DNA from: a virus
IMG/VR virus record: IMGVR_UViG_3300034356_001231
Location: 1 to 64,000 of that record
Reading direction: 5' to 3' (one strand)
DNA: 64,000 bases
In this document: in pieces, positions 1 through 8,595 of the stretch
Layout of the letters: each line of letters begins with the position of its first letter
Position numbering within the stretch: position 1 is the stretch's first letter
Notes under the pieces: generated by a model
Seen by the model: the letters and a program-made list of their open reading frames with translations, nothing else
Databases searched by the model: none
What the model was told of the DNA's origin: nothing
Made by a program: the position numbers and the translations under genes

Positions 1-480
1 TTGTCATCGAGGATCAAGCATGGAGCCAACGTCAATTCTTATACCCTTGTCAAAGCAATCGCAGAAGAGCTCCGTGGGTTGGCAGTTGAGTACGACGTCC
101 CTATCGTCTCAGCAACTCAAACAACTAGAAGCGGCTATTCGAACTCAGACGTGGGACTGGAAGATACATCGGAATCCTTTGGACTCCCAGCCACAGCTGA
201 TTTTATGTTTGCACTCATCTCCAGTGAAGAACTTGAAAGTCTCAGCCAGATCATGGTTAAACAGCTCAAGAATCGTTATTCTGATCCTGGGAGTAATCGT
301 AGGTTTGTGCTTGGGATTGACCGTAGCAAAATGCGATTATACGATGTTGAACAATCTGGTCAAGATGGATTGGTTGATGATCGCCCAGTGATGGATAAGG
401 GCAAGTTCATGGAGGAAGAAAATGAACGTGGAAGGCCAAAATCAAGGTTTGATCGAAGCAAGTTCGAAGGATTTAAGTGA
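1..480 (+). CDS. 41: Replicative DNA helicase (T4 gp41-like), C-terminal part
   Basis: The last 159 residues of a DnaB-family hexameric helicase that unwinds the phage replication fork with the gp61 primase. The reading frame is open at the window edge, so the start lies outside; the TTG at position 1 is simply the first codon seen. Visible RecA-fold motifs are a VSATQTTRSGY stretch (Q/T-rich motif H3 region), a DTSESFGLPATADF stretch (residues 54-68) and KNRY...GIDRSKMRL (motif H4 region). The acidic/basic tail from about residue 135 is typical of gp41. The family call is firm. The next gene starts inside this one. Confidence 0.92.
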   Translation: MSSRIKHGANVNSYTLVKAIAEELRGLAVEYDVPIVSATQTTRSGYSNSDVGLEDTSESFGLPATADFMFALISSEELESLSQIMVKQLKNRYSDPGSNRRFVLGIDRSKMRLYDVEQSGQDGLVDDRPVMDKGKFMEEENERGRPKSRFDRSKFEGFK

Positions 481-625
481 TAAGAAGTTTAGATTAATGA
501 TGGCAGAGGAAATATGGATGTTAGTTAAAGGAGTACCAATTCCTGATAGTTATTCCGAAGAGGATAGGCTGCATATCTTTGAAAGATATTACCATCGGGC
601 TTCGGCGCAACGACAAGGAGAATAA
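422..625 (+). CDS. Hypothetical small protein, 67 aa
   Basis: I do not recognise this protein. The start at 422 lies inside the end of the helicase gene but has a good Shine-Dalgarno (GGAGG at about 407-411), which favours it over the internal ATG at 497. The C-terminal half (from MMAEEIWMLVKG) is the better candidate for a folded part, being helical with aromatic residues. Its stop directly abuts the next start at 626, so it is translationally coupled to the BFD-like gene. Confidence 0.6.
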   Translation: MNVEGQNQGLIEASSKDLSDKKFRLMMAEEIWMLVKGVPIPDSYSEEDRLHIFERYYHRASAQRQGE

Positions 626-811
626 ATGATAGTTTGTTCCTGTAACTACATAGATACAGCAGATATAAAGGCTGTTCTAAACTGTGCTACAGAACCAAAT
701 GAACAACAAGTTCTGAATATGCTTGCTTGGACTCCGGAGTGTTCTTATTGTAAAGAACTTATCTTGGGTGAAATTCGTAAATGTATCAAGGAGATTAATC
801 ATGGCGCTTGA
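626..811 (+). CDS. BFD-like [2Fe-2S] small protein
   Basis: A 61-residue protein with the cysteine pattern of bacterioferritin-associated ferredoxin domains: CxC at residues 4 and 6 (VCSCN) and CxxC near residues 39-42 (CSYC), separated by a helical stretch. In BFD domains these four cysteines hold a [2Fe-2S] cluster; in bacteria Bfd reduces bacterioferritin to release iron. The phage role is unknown; a redox or iron-handling role fits, and the same genome encodes a Dps-type ferritin at 8592-9038. It starts immediately after the preceding stop and overlaps the next gene by 11 bases. Confidence 0.8.
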   Translation: MIVCSCNYIDTADIKAVLNCATEPNEQQVLNMLAWTPECSYCKELILGEIRKCIKEINHGA

Positions 812-1001
812 CTATAAAATCATTGAAAAAGATGGTAAGTTTCATATTGAAGAAAAGGCTACTGAACACATTATTAAAACCTTTGATACTCGTGAAGAAG
901 CAAAAAAAGTTATGAAATTTTTGAATTTAGGTGGTGGTTTCGCGGGTTTTACACCATCGTTTATACTAAATAATGTTAGCAAAAATATGTTGTCCACATA
1001 G
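801..1001 (+). CDS. Conserved small T4-like phage protein, 66 aa
   Basis: Chosen start ATG 801 has an AAGGAG ribosome site about 8 bases upstream and overlaps the BFD-like gene; the frame is open further upstream but without a better site. The N-terminal half (DYKIIEKDGKFHIEE) looks like a beta-hairpin, followed by a helix and a Gly-rich turn ending GGGFAGFTPSFIL. A similar GGGF-x-G-x-TP-x-F tail recurs in small proteins of marine T4-like phages (from memory, not searched). Function unknown. It is the last gene before a strong terminator. Confidence 0.65.
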   Translation: MALDYKIIEKDGKFHIEEKATEHIIKTFDTREEAKKVMKFLNLGGGFAGFTPSFILNNVSKNMLST

Positions 1002-1096
1002 TGGAAGCGGCACGAGCCTAACAAAGAAAGGGCCACGGAATAGTCTGGAGAAAACGGTGGGGTTCCGCCAGACCATATTGTTGCTAGAAGAAATTC

Positions 1097-1124
1097 GGGG
1101 CGAGTCGAAAGGCTCGCCCTTTTT
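1097..1124 (+). terminator. Rho-independent terminator
   Basis: A 7-bp GC-rich stem (GGGCGAG / CTCGCCC) with loop TCGAAAGG is followed by five T residues. It separates the early genes from the late block that begins at 1168. Confidence 0.88.
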
Positions 1125-1129
1125 GCATT

Positions 1130-1137
1130 TATAAATA
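1130..1137 (+). promoter_or_regulatory. T4-type late promoter (TATAAATA)
   Basis: An exact TATAAATA box lies just after the terminator and 31 bases before the ATG at 1168. In T4 this octamer is the only late promoter element, recognised by gp55-loaded RNA polymerase with the sliding clamp; a gp55 gene is present at 61314-61853. It would drive the 1168-5433 block. Confidence 0.85.
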
Positions 1138-1167
1138 CAAGAAATAATTCTTCATACGAGGTCAACA

Positions 1168-2442
1168 ATGATATCATTCTCTAATTTCCTGACTGAAGGA
1201 AGAAAAGCTGAATTTGAACTAAAAAACACTGAAGATGCTAAGGGCAAACTCTTTGAAATTTTAGCAGGTTCTTATCTTTTACATGGATCTCATCCTCAAA
1301 CAGGAATGCCCAAAAAGTTCCTAGAGCATTATAGAGACGAAGACGGCTTCAGACCTCAAGAAGTTCATAACAAAATTAAAACAGCATTAGAAAAATTATC
1401 CCCTGGAATGTATGAAGACGTTGTCAAACATTCTCAACAAGCAGCTGAACATTTAAAAGAGCAATTAGCAAATAGGGGCGTCCAAAACGTCCATCATTTA
1501 GCTTGGACTTCTCAAAAAGGCGATCATGAGAGATTTACTGGTGTTGATGATCCCAATTCAGACGCTGACTTAATGGTAAAAGGTTCGGACCAAGGCGGTA
1601 AGATGCTAGACCCAATTGGTCTTAGTATGAAGTATGGTAAGCAAAAAGATCCAAACTTAAGAGGTAATGGTCTAGATGCTCTGGAAAAAATTGCTGGTCT
1701 TAAAAAAGGTGATCTTGAAGGTTTAAGAGAATCTCATTACGATCATATTAGAAATCTTGGTTTGGCTACTGGTAAAGCAGGTGACGCTGAGTATAAAAGT
1801 TTAGCTAAAGAGAATCATCCAACTGCAGCCTCTATTGATGAACACTCATTAAACACACAAAAAGAAATGTCCAGAAGATTCACTGAAGGACTCGCTAAAC
1901 ATTCTTCGGATAAATTAAGAGAATCTATAAAAAATATTATCTCACCAGAAACAAAATATCTTCATATAAGACATCACACACAAGTTAATAATAATGGCAC
2001 AGTCAATCACGAGACTCATGATATTCAAGATCATGCAAATAATGTGTTAAATAACTTTGAAGAGTTTAGAGTGAGACCTCACACAGGCGGAATATCTACG
2101 GTAATAGAGGGCAGAAGAAGAGGCTCTGATGGCTTTGAAAAGGCCATGGAAATTGGCATGAAAAAGACCAGAACATTTTCTGGTAGAGGGTTCAACTCTT
2201 TCACCAAAGCTCCTATGTTGAGAGAAGGTAGAAAAACCAAAACAAGTAAATCTACAACTCCAGAAATAAAAGCAGCGCCAACTAAAGTTAAAAAAACTCC
2301 TAAACCTGCAGCGGCAAATGTAAACACCGGAGAGTTTGGAGTAGTAAGGGGCGAAGGACCAAGCCAAAACGTTCCTCCTAAACATTATCAGGCATACGTA
2401 GATAGAAGTTCTCACATGGGATATCAGGATTCAGGAATATGA
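1168..2442 (+). CDS. Putative head-interior protein with nuclease-like motif
   Basis: A 424-residue protein expressed from a late promoter. It opens with MISFSNFLTE, matching the capsid-targeting/prohead-protease peptide of T4 internal proteins (MKTYQEFIAE, cut after xxE), so it is probably packaged in the head and injected. Residues about 25-40 form a helix with Glu (GKLFEILAGSYL), followed by D132-A-D134-L-M-V and S153-M-K155; this E...D...SxK order is compatible with a PD-(D/E)XK nuclease core. Residues 330-424 are Lys/Pro-rich and low complexity. It overlaps the next gene by 4 bases. The nuclease reading is inference; no firm family was recognised. Confidence 0.65.
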   Translation: MISFSNFLTEGRKAEFELKNTEDAKGKLFEILAGSYLLHGSHPQTGMPKKFLEHYRDEDGFRPQEVHNKIKTALEKLSPGMYEDVVKHSQQAAEHLKEQLANRGVQNVHHLAWTSQKGDHERFTGVDDPNSDADLMVKGSDQGGKMLDPIGLSMKYGKQKDPNLRGNGLDALEKIAGLKKGDLEGLRESHYDHIRNLGLATGKAGDAEYKSLAKENHPTAASIDEHSLNTQKEMSRRFTEGLAKHSSDKLRESIKNIISPETKYLHIRHHTQVNNNGTVNHETHDIQDHANNVLNNFEEFRVRPHTGGISTVIEGRRRGSDGFEKAMEIGMKKTRTFSGRGFNSFTKAPMLREGRKTKTSKSTTPEIKAAPTKVKKTPKPAAANVNTGEFGVVRGEGPSQNVPPKHYQAYVDRSSHMGYQDSGI

Positions 2443-3665
2443 GAATAGATTTTAAAACATTTTTAGCAGAACAAGAAGAAGTAAAAGGCAAAGCATTAAA
2501 ACACCTTCGACACATTGAAGATTATGTCATTCATGGAGGTCACGAAGGCGTAGCAACTGCAGATGAGCATCTCCGTGGTATGCATGATATGTTACTTGGT
2601 AAGAAATCAAGTTTACATGCTTCTACAAAATATGATGGAGCTCCTTCTATTGTATTTGGTCAACATCCTGAAACTGGCCAATTTTTCGTAGCTTCTAAAT
2701 CGGCTTTCAATAAAACCCCAAAAATTAATTATACAGATGAAGACATTGAAAACAATCATGGCCATGCTCCAGGATTAGTTGAAAAACTAAAACAATCTCT
2801 AAAACATCTTCCTAATATTATGCCACGCGAAGGTGGTGTATATCAGGGAGATTTAATGCATACAGAAGGCGACGCAGTTACTAAAAATGGTAAAACTTCT
2901 GTTACTCCTAATACCTTAACATACTCAGCTCCTGCAGATTCTGCAGAGGGTAGAAATATGAATAAGAAACTTGGTGTTGTTGTTCATACAAAATATGCCG
3001 GTAAAGGCGGTTTAGGGAGTATGTCTGCGCAACCACTTGATGCTAAAACACGTGCTAAGTTTAAAGAACATCCAGATGTTAATAATATAGATCCGACAAT
3101 TGATGTCAATTCTTCCAACTATAGTCCAGAAGAACAAAAAGCATTCTTAAATCATATGGACAAAGCTAAGAGAATCTATTCTTCTATGAAACCAGAAGCA
3201 TTGGAAGCATTGGATGGACATGGAGAAAATTTAGAAGCACATGTCAATAGTATGATTAGAACTGGCGGTGAACCTTCAGTTCAAGGTTATATGGATCATT
3301 TGACTGCTCGTCATCAGAAAGATCTAGACAAAGTTAAGACAGACGCTTCTAAGCAGAAAAAGATTCAAGCTCATGGCGAAGTGCTTTCTCATATTAGTAA
3401 CAATAGAGAACACTTTGATAGAGCGTTACAGCTTCATAATCATTTACAAAGTGCTAAAAATGTATTGACTAATGTTCTGGCTAAAAATGTTCCATATGAA
3501 CATAGTGTTGCTGGTGAGCATACTGGTCCAGAAGGAACAGTTGTTGTCGACAAAAAAGGCAATGCTTCAAAGTTCAACAATAGAAGAGAATTTAATCGCC
3601 TAAATTTCTTGAAGGGCGCATTCCAAAAACAGCAGGTAGCAAATGCAGAAGCTCAACTTCAGTAA
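2439..3665 (+). CDS. DUF6267-like protein with KxDG nucleotidyltransferase motif
   Basis: A 408-residue protein conserved in marine T4-like phages. The N-terminus MRIDFKTFLAE again looks like a capsid-targeting/cleavage peptide. HASTKYDGAPSIVFG near residue 65 resembles motif I (KxDG, the nucleotidylated lysine) of DNA/RNA ligases and capping enzymes, and VASKSAFNK about 20 residues later resembles the following conserved motif. An internal VYQGDLMHTEGD stretch could supply a later metal or nucleotide contact. An injected nucleic-acid ligase or nucleotidyltransferase is plausible. ATGA overlap with the upstream gene; the downstream gene starts 23 bases before this stop. Confidence 0.7.
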   Translation: MRIDFKTFLAEQEEVKGKALKHLRHIEDYVIHGGHEGVATADEHLRGMHDMLLGKKSSLHASTKYDGAPSIVFGQHPETGQFFVASKSAFNKTPKINYTDEDIENNHGHAPGLVEKLKQSLKHLPNIMPREGGVYQGDLMHTEGDAVTKNGKTSVTPNTLTYSAPADSAEGRNMNKKLGVVVHTKYAGKGGLGSMSAQPLDAKTRAKFKEHPDVNNIDPTIDVNSSNYSPEEQKAFLNHMDKAKRIYSSMKPEALEALDGHGENLEAHVNSMIRTGGEPSVQGYMDHLTARHQKDLDKVKTDASKQKKIQAHGEVLSHISNNREHFDRALQLHNHLQSAKNVLTNVLAKNVPYEHSVAGEHTGPEGTVVVDKKGNASKFNNRREFNRLNFLKGAFQKQQVANAEAQLQ

Positions 3666-5433
3666 TTACTTTCTAGCAGAAGCTGATAAAGCAACGCACG
3701 TTATGACTTTCATGAGGGCCAATCCTCCAACGATTGGCCATGAACGTGTTGTCAATCATGTTATGGATCTTGCTAAGAACTTCGATGCTGGTCATAGTAT
3801 AGTATTATCACATTCTTTTGATGGCGATAAAAACCCATTGACTGCTGAGCAGAAACTAAGACATGCTAAATTAGCTTTTCCTGGCTCAAATGTATCAACT
3901 TCTTCTCCAGAATCACCAAGTCTATTATATCATGCATCAGACTTACATAAAAAAGGTGTAAAGAACCTTCATCTAGTTGTTGGCCAAGATAGAGTAGATC
4001 AGTTTCAACAGCTGCTGTCAAAATACAATGGCCAAGAAGGGACACATGGTTATTTTAATTTTGATAATATTTCTGTTCATTCTGCTGGTGGTAGAGATCC
4101 TGATGCTGAAGGCATTGAAGGTGTTTCAGGCACAAGTCAAAGGAAACATGCTCGCTCCGGCAATTTTGAGAACTTCAGAGCAGGAGCGCCAAGTCGTATG
4201 TCAGACGAACAAGCAGCTTCTCTTATGAATGACATTCGTAACGCACAACCACCAGTAAAACCAAAGAAAAGTAAGAATAAACCAAAAGCAGAACCATTCA
4301 ACCCAGGAACACCTGTTTATGTTGAACATGGTTCAAATGCCGCAAAACCAATCAAAGAATCAACAAGATTATCTTTTAGACAACTACTAGAAAAAACAAA
4401 AGGCCCTTCTTATCAAGATTTTATTGATGATCCTGATTATCAAAGAACCAAACGAAGCGTTTTATCTTCTTTAAATAACGCTAATGATCATATATCTAAA
4501 GGTGGACCAGACGCAGTTCATGGTGCTTTAGACAAACATTATGATCTTTCATCAAATCCTCACAGCGAGCATTTTGATTATTATTCTGATGTTGATGCTA
4601 GTTATCCTATTAACTCTTCTCTGTTTCATCATCATAACGAAGGCGGCGACCCAAACGAATTACCCGACGAAGATATAAACGATATTAGTCATGATGACAT
4701 TAGAGGATTAGACAAGGCATTAGCTCATAAAAAAACTCCAAAACCAATGACTGTTTTTTCTGGCGTTGGTTTTAATCCTGGTATGATGGCTGCTAAACAC
4801 CCTAAAAATCAGCTTTATATGCCTTCTTATACATCAACCTCAATTGATCCAAAAGTTGCTGCTGATTTCGCGAAACCATTATCCAAAGGTGATTCTGGTG
4901 AGAAATTGACAAGATATAATCCTTCTGACTCTGAAGGAGCAGATCATCACGTTTTAAGGATAAATTTACCAAAAGGTCAACAGGGTTCATATATAGCAGG
5001 TTCTTCTAATTTTCCTGAAGAGAAAGAATTTCTACTACCAAGACAACAGACAATGAAAATTGATTCGAATCCAGAAGTTCACGAGTTTGAACATAATGGT
5101 ATTACACATAGAATGCATATTTGGAATGCAACCCCAACCCCAACTAAACTACCAAAACCAGTTACTGAACAAGTAACAACTGCTGACGCTAGAGGGTTTG
5201 GGTATGTTACAGGCGATCCGGCGGTCGATAGTTCTGTTACAACTAATGATGTTGATGCTACTTTTTTTCGTGGCAATTTAAAAAATAGCATCAAACAATC
5301 AGAAAATCCTTTGGCTAAGATGTTAGGTTTTAAGGCGTTTGATCCAGATAAGATGAATTTTAGAGATAAAACCCTATCTTACTATGAAGCGGATCCTAAC
5401 GGCGATCCACTAAAGACCAGAAAGAAAAAGTAA
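3643..5433 (+). CDS. Fusion: adenylyltransferase-like domain plus ADP-ribosyltransferase-like domain
   Basis: A 596-residue two-domain protein. It opens with MQKLNFSNYFLAE (capsid-targeting-like). Residues 20-180 form a HIGH-type nucleotidyltransferase: FMRANPPTIGH (TxGH, residues 30-33) and GTSQRKHAR (like the family's ISSTxxR motif). After a Lys/Pro linker, residues 243-250 (LSFRQLLE) repeat the cleavage-peptide pattern. Then follows an R-S-E type ADP-ribosyltransferase: VFSG (371-374), STS (398-400) and E460-x-E462 before FLLPR. The usual first-motif Arg is not seen; Ser occupies the spot. T4 Alt is likewise a packaged, cleaved ART that modifies host RNA polymerase. NMN adenylyltransferase activity is possible but unproven. 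Confidence 0.75.
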   Translation: MQKLNFSNYFLAEADKATHVMTFMRANPPTIGHERVVNHVMDLAKNFDAGHSIVLSHSFDGDKNPLTAEQKLRHAKLAFPGSNVSTSSPESPSLLYHASDLHKKGVKNLHLVVGQDRVDQFQQLLSKYNGQEGTHGYFNFDNISVHSAGGRDPDAEGIEGVSGTSQRKHARSGNFENFRAGAPSRMSDEQAASLMNDIRNAQPPVKPKKSKNKPKAEPFNPGTPVYVEHGSNAAKPIKESTRLSFRQLLEKTKGPSYQDFIDDPDYQRTKRSVLSSLNNANDHISKGGPDAVHGALDKHYDLSSNPHSEHFDYYSDVDASYPINSSLFHHHNEGGDPNELPDEDINDISHDDIRGLDKALAHKKTPKPMTVFSGVGFNPGMMAAKHPKNQLYMPSYTSTSIDPKVAADFAKPLSKGDSGEKLTRYNPSDSEGADHHVLRINLPKGQQGSYIAGSSNFPEEKEFLLPRQQTMKIDSNPEVHEFEHNGITHRMHIWNATPTPTKLPKPVTEQVTTADARGFGYVTGDPAVDSSVTTNDVDATFFRGNLKNSIKQSENPLAKMLGFKAFDPDKMNFRDKTLSYYEADPNGDPLKTRKKK

Positions 5434-6746
5434 TGGCACAGTTTCGTAAAGACACACATCAGTTTTTAAGCGACAATAAAACTTTATTTGAAGTTGTGCA
5501 AATTGCTGACCAATATGGAAATATGGTTGGCGCTGCTAATCCTTCTGGAGTTGCAGTTGATGCTTTTGGAAGAGCCAGAGTTTCAACTCCTCTAACGCTT
5601 TTTGATTCTTCTCATCGTTATCGCGATAATAATTTATGGTCTACTTCAAATACTGCTGGTGCAACTTATGCCTTTTCTAATAACGAAGGTCTAATAAACC
5701 TTAATTTAACAACTGCTAACAATGCTGAGATTATTCGAGAAACAACTAAAGTTTTCTCTTATCAGCCAGGTAAATCTCTACAAGTTCTACAAACATTTAT
5801 TATGCAGCCAAAAACAAATGTTCGTCAGCGTGTAGGATATTATGGCGCTAACAATGGTATCTATTTTGAGTTGGTAGGTAATACAGCATATTTGGTCGAA
5901 AGATCTTTATCAACAGGAGTAATGCAAGAGACAAGAGTAGCACAGTCTGATTGGAATATGGACACTCTGTTGGGTCAGGTCGCTTCAAGTCCATCTGGCA
6001 TAACTTTGGATTTAACCAAAGCCCAAATTATGTTCATTGATATTGAATGGCTTGGTTTAGGTACAGTAAGATGTGGTTTTGTTATTGACGGTAAATTCAT
6101 TCACTGTCATTCCTTTCACCATGCTAATTTTGTTACCACAACATATATGACCACAGCATCTCTTCCGTTGAGATATGAGATTAAGAATACTGGTGTAACT
6201 GCAAGTAATACAACTCTAAAACAAGTATGTTCCACTGTTATTTCTGAAGGCGGATATGAACTAAGAGGTCTTCAACAAGCCATTGGCACAGCTATTGGGG
6301 CGCCAAGAGATTTGACAACAGTTAATACATACTATCCAGTTGTCTCAATTAGATTGAAGGCTTCTCCTGATAGACTTGATGCTATTGTTATTCTTACTGC
6401 TTTATCGATACTAGGAATAACCAACAATGCTAATTATAATTGGAGAGTAGTAGCTTCTGGTGCAACTACAGGCGGAACATGGGTTTCTGCAGGAGATGAT
6501 TCTGCTGTTGAATATAATATTACAGGAACTAGCTTTACTGGTGGTAGAATTTTGGCTTCTGGATGGATTCATGGTTCTAATCAGGGTTCAAGTCCTGTTG
6601 ATATTTTAAAAGAAGCACTATTCAAGTTTCAGTTAGAAAGAAACGGTCTAACTTCTAGTTCTTATGAGTTAACATTAGTTGCTGCAGCAGATTCTGCGGG
6701 CGCTGATATATACGCATCTATGGATTGGGAAGAAATCTCAAGATAA
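5433..6746 (+). CDS. Virion structural protein
   Basis: A 437-residue beta-rich protein without signal peptide or cleavage peptide. The segment from residue 40 (VDAFGRARVSTPLTLFDSSH) is a hallmark I associate with structural proteins of marine T4-like and other tailed phages, probably capsid-decorating or fibre proteins. The middle (residues 85-260) has Ser/Thr-rich strands typical of jelly-roll or fibre modules. It starts on the last base of the upstream stop (TAATG) and is the last gene before a late promoter. The exact virion location is not deducible here. Confidence 0.7.
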   Translation: MAQFRKDTHQFLSDNKTLFEVVQIADQYGNMVGAANPSGVAVDAFGRARVSTPLTLFDSSHRYRDNNLWSTSNTAGATYAFSNNEGLINLNLTTANNAEIIRETTKVFSYQPGKSLQVLQTFIMQPKTNVRQRVGYYGANNGIYFELVGNTAYLVERSLSTGVMQETRVAQSDWNMDTLLGQVASSPSGITLDLTKAQIMFIDIEWLGLGTVRCGFVIDGKFIHCHSFHHANFVTTTYMTTASLPLRYEIKNTGVTASNTTLKQVCSTVISEGGYELRGLQQAIGTAIGAPRDLTTVNTYYPVVSIRLKASPDRLDAIVILTALSILGITNNANYNWRVVASGATTGGTWVSAGDDSAVEYNITGTSFTGGRILASGWIHGSNQGSSPVDILKEALFKFQLERNGLTSSSYELTLVAAADSAGADIYASMDWEEISR

Positions 6747-6753
6747 GATCTTT

Positions 6754-6761
6754 TATAAATA
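6754..6761 (+). promoter_or_regulatory. T4-type late promoter (TATAAATA)
   Basis: Exact TATAAATA 8 bases after the stop of the upstream structural gene and 71 bases before the ATG at 6832. It would start the second late transcription unit (6832-13001). Confidence 0.8.
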
Positions 6762-6831
6762 AAACGTCAGTGCGAGTAAAAAGGGTACGCCAGACCTCGC
6801 ATATAATTGGAAAGCCCAAGGGAAACTCCAT

Positions 6832-8595
6832 ATGAAAAAGTTTAATTCATTTGAAACTCAGCTAGGCGAGTCTGTCGTACTCACTGACAAGGCCAAATTA
6901 TCTCTTTATAAAAAATCCCAAAATTCAGGTTATTCGGTCGATATACTAGAAGAAGTATATCGTAGAGGCTATCAATGCTGGAGCGAATCATTTGGTGGTA
7001 ATCCAGATTCGTTCGCATTTGATCGCGTAAATTCATTTATCTCTGGAGGTTTTGCTGAAATGTTAGACGAAGATTTAGTAAACGAAAAACGTGGCCTCTG
7101 GGATAATATCCATGCAAAACGTGCTAGAATTAAAGCTGGCTCCGGTGAGCGCATGCGTAAACCAGGCAGTAAGGGTGCTCCAACTGATGCCGCACTAAAG
7201 GCGTCTCAGAACGAAGATTCTGATCCATGTTGGAAGGGCTATCAACAGATTGGTATGAAGATGAAGAACGGTAAAAAGGTTCCTAATTGCGTTCCTGTAA
7301 AGGAAGAGGATGCCGAAGCGCATTCAACAGATTCAAACGATCCAGCATCAAGATTTGTAGGTTCTAATGAATTAGTTGATGTTTATAAAAAACAAACTCC
7401 TGGGCAAATTATCAAAAGAGTGGTTCGCGAAGCAATTGAGATTGTTGATGCTATGGACGAACTAGAGGAAGATTGGCAGGACAAAAAATATAAGAATCCA
7501 GAAGGTGGATTAACTAAAGCTGGCGTTATGGCATATCGTCGCGAAAATCCAGGCTCAAAGTTACAAACAGCAGTAACAACTAAACCTTCAAAGTTAAAGA
7601 AGGGCAGTAAAGCATATAATCGTCGTAAGTCATTCTGTGCTCGTATGGGTGGAATGAAAAAGAGACTAACATCTGCCAAGACAGCAAACGATCCGGATTC
7701 AAGAATCAATAAGGCACTACGCAAGTGGAATTGTGAAGAAAGAATTTATGAAGTTGCTATGGCAATGCCACCAGCAGTTCAGCCACCTGCCGTTGTTGGT
7801 CAGCAAGTTCCTGGTGTAAAAAGACAGGCACCTAGACCAACAGAAACATCTGGTAGAACAGGTGGAAGAATGGCAGGTCAAAGTGGATCAATGTCTGCTA
7901 GACCTAATGTCAGGGTAAGTTCTGGCGTTCAGCCCTCTATTGAGAGATCCTGGTCAAGACCAGGATCAGCTAGAATGGGTTCAGGTGGTGGTAGCATGTC
8001 TGCTTCACCAACAAAAGTAGGAACATCTTTCTCACAAGGCGGTGTAAATGTTGGTAAAGGTATGGCTGCATCAAAACAGACCAGCCCAGTTGTAAAAGGT
8101 ATGACATCTGCTGGTAGAGAAGCAGCATCTGTTGTATCAAAGGCAGCACCTACAGTTGCTAAAGGATTAGGAACTGCAGCAAGAATAGCTGGCGGTCCAG
8201 CAGCTACTGCAGCGATGGCAGTTATGTCTCCAACGCCTGCAGGCGCTGGTGAGGACGAAAAGAAAAGACAAGAAACACTAAAGAGTTATAATCCATATAA
8301 GTCATCTGGTCGTTCGGTTTCTGATTACGAAAAACAGACACTAACACCACAGAAATATGATACACCAAAACCACCAGCACCTAAAGTAGATGCTCCAACT
8401 CCACCATCAAGACCAGAGTACTTTTCACGTGGACAAGCATTCCAAGCTGCTCGTTCTGAAAAAGGCGGCGCTGGAGGACAGTTTTCTTATGGTGGAAAAG
8501 AATATCAGACCAATGTTGCTGGTGAAAAATATGTTTCCAAGCCAACAACTACTAGCGTAAAAGATGAATCGGAATCAGGAAAGAAGAAAAAATGA
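6832..8595 (+). CDS. DUF6321-containing putative head-interior protein
   Basis: A 587-residue modular protein. N-terminus MKKFNSFETQLGE ends in an LxE site. Residues 85-130 (LWDNIHAKRARIKAG...) and 130-160 (DPCWKGYQQIGMKMKNG) are basic modules repeated across phage virion proteins. Residues 210-300 match DUF6321 (GGLTKAGVMAYRRENPG, then RRKSFCARMGGMKKRL and SRINKALRKWNC). The rest is Ala/Gly/Pro/Ser-rich with a C-terminal module (AFQAAR...FSYGGKEYQTNVAGE) duplicated in the protein at 10483. It ends ESGKKKK. Overlaps the dps start by 4 bases. Function unknown; an injected DNA-binding protein is a fair guess. Confidence 0.65.
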   Translation: MKKFNSFETQLGESVVLTDKAKLSLYKKSQNSGYSVDILEEVYRRGYQCWSESFGGNPDSFAFDRVNSFISGGFAEMLDEDLVNEKRGLWDNIHAKRARIKAGSGERMRKPGSKGAPTDAALKASQNEDSDPCWKGYQQIGMKMKNGKKVPNCVPVKEEDAEAHSTDSNDPASRFVGSNELVDVYKKQTPGQIIKRVVREAIEIVDAMDELEEDWQDKKYKNPEGGLTKAGVMAYRRENPGSKLQTAVTTKPSKLKKGSKAYNRRKSFCARMGGMKKRLTSAKTANDPDSRINKALRKWNCEERIYEVAMAMPPAVQPPAVVGQQVPGVKRQAPRPTETSGRTGGRMAGQSGSMSARPNVRVSSGVQPSIERSWSRPGSARMGSGGGSMSASPTKVGTSFSQGGVNVGKGMAASKQTSPVVKGMTSAGREAASVVSKAAPTVAKGLGTAARIAGGPAATAAMAVMSPTPAGAGEDEKKRQETLKSYNPYKSSGRSVSDYEKQTLTPQKYDTPKPPAPKVDAPTPPSRPEYFSRGQAFQAARSEKGGAGGQFSYGGKEYQTNVAGEKYVSKPTTTSVKDESESGKKKK

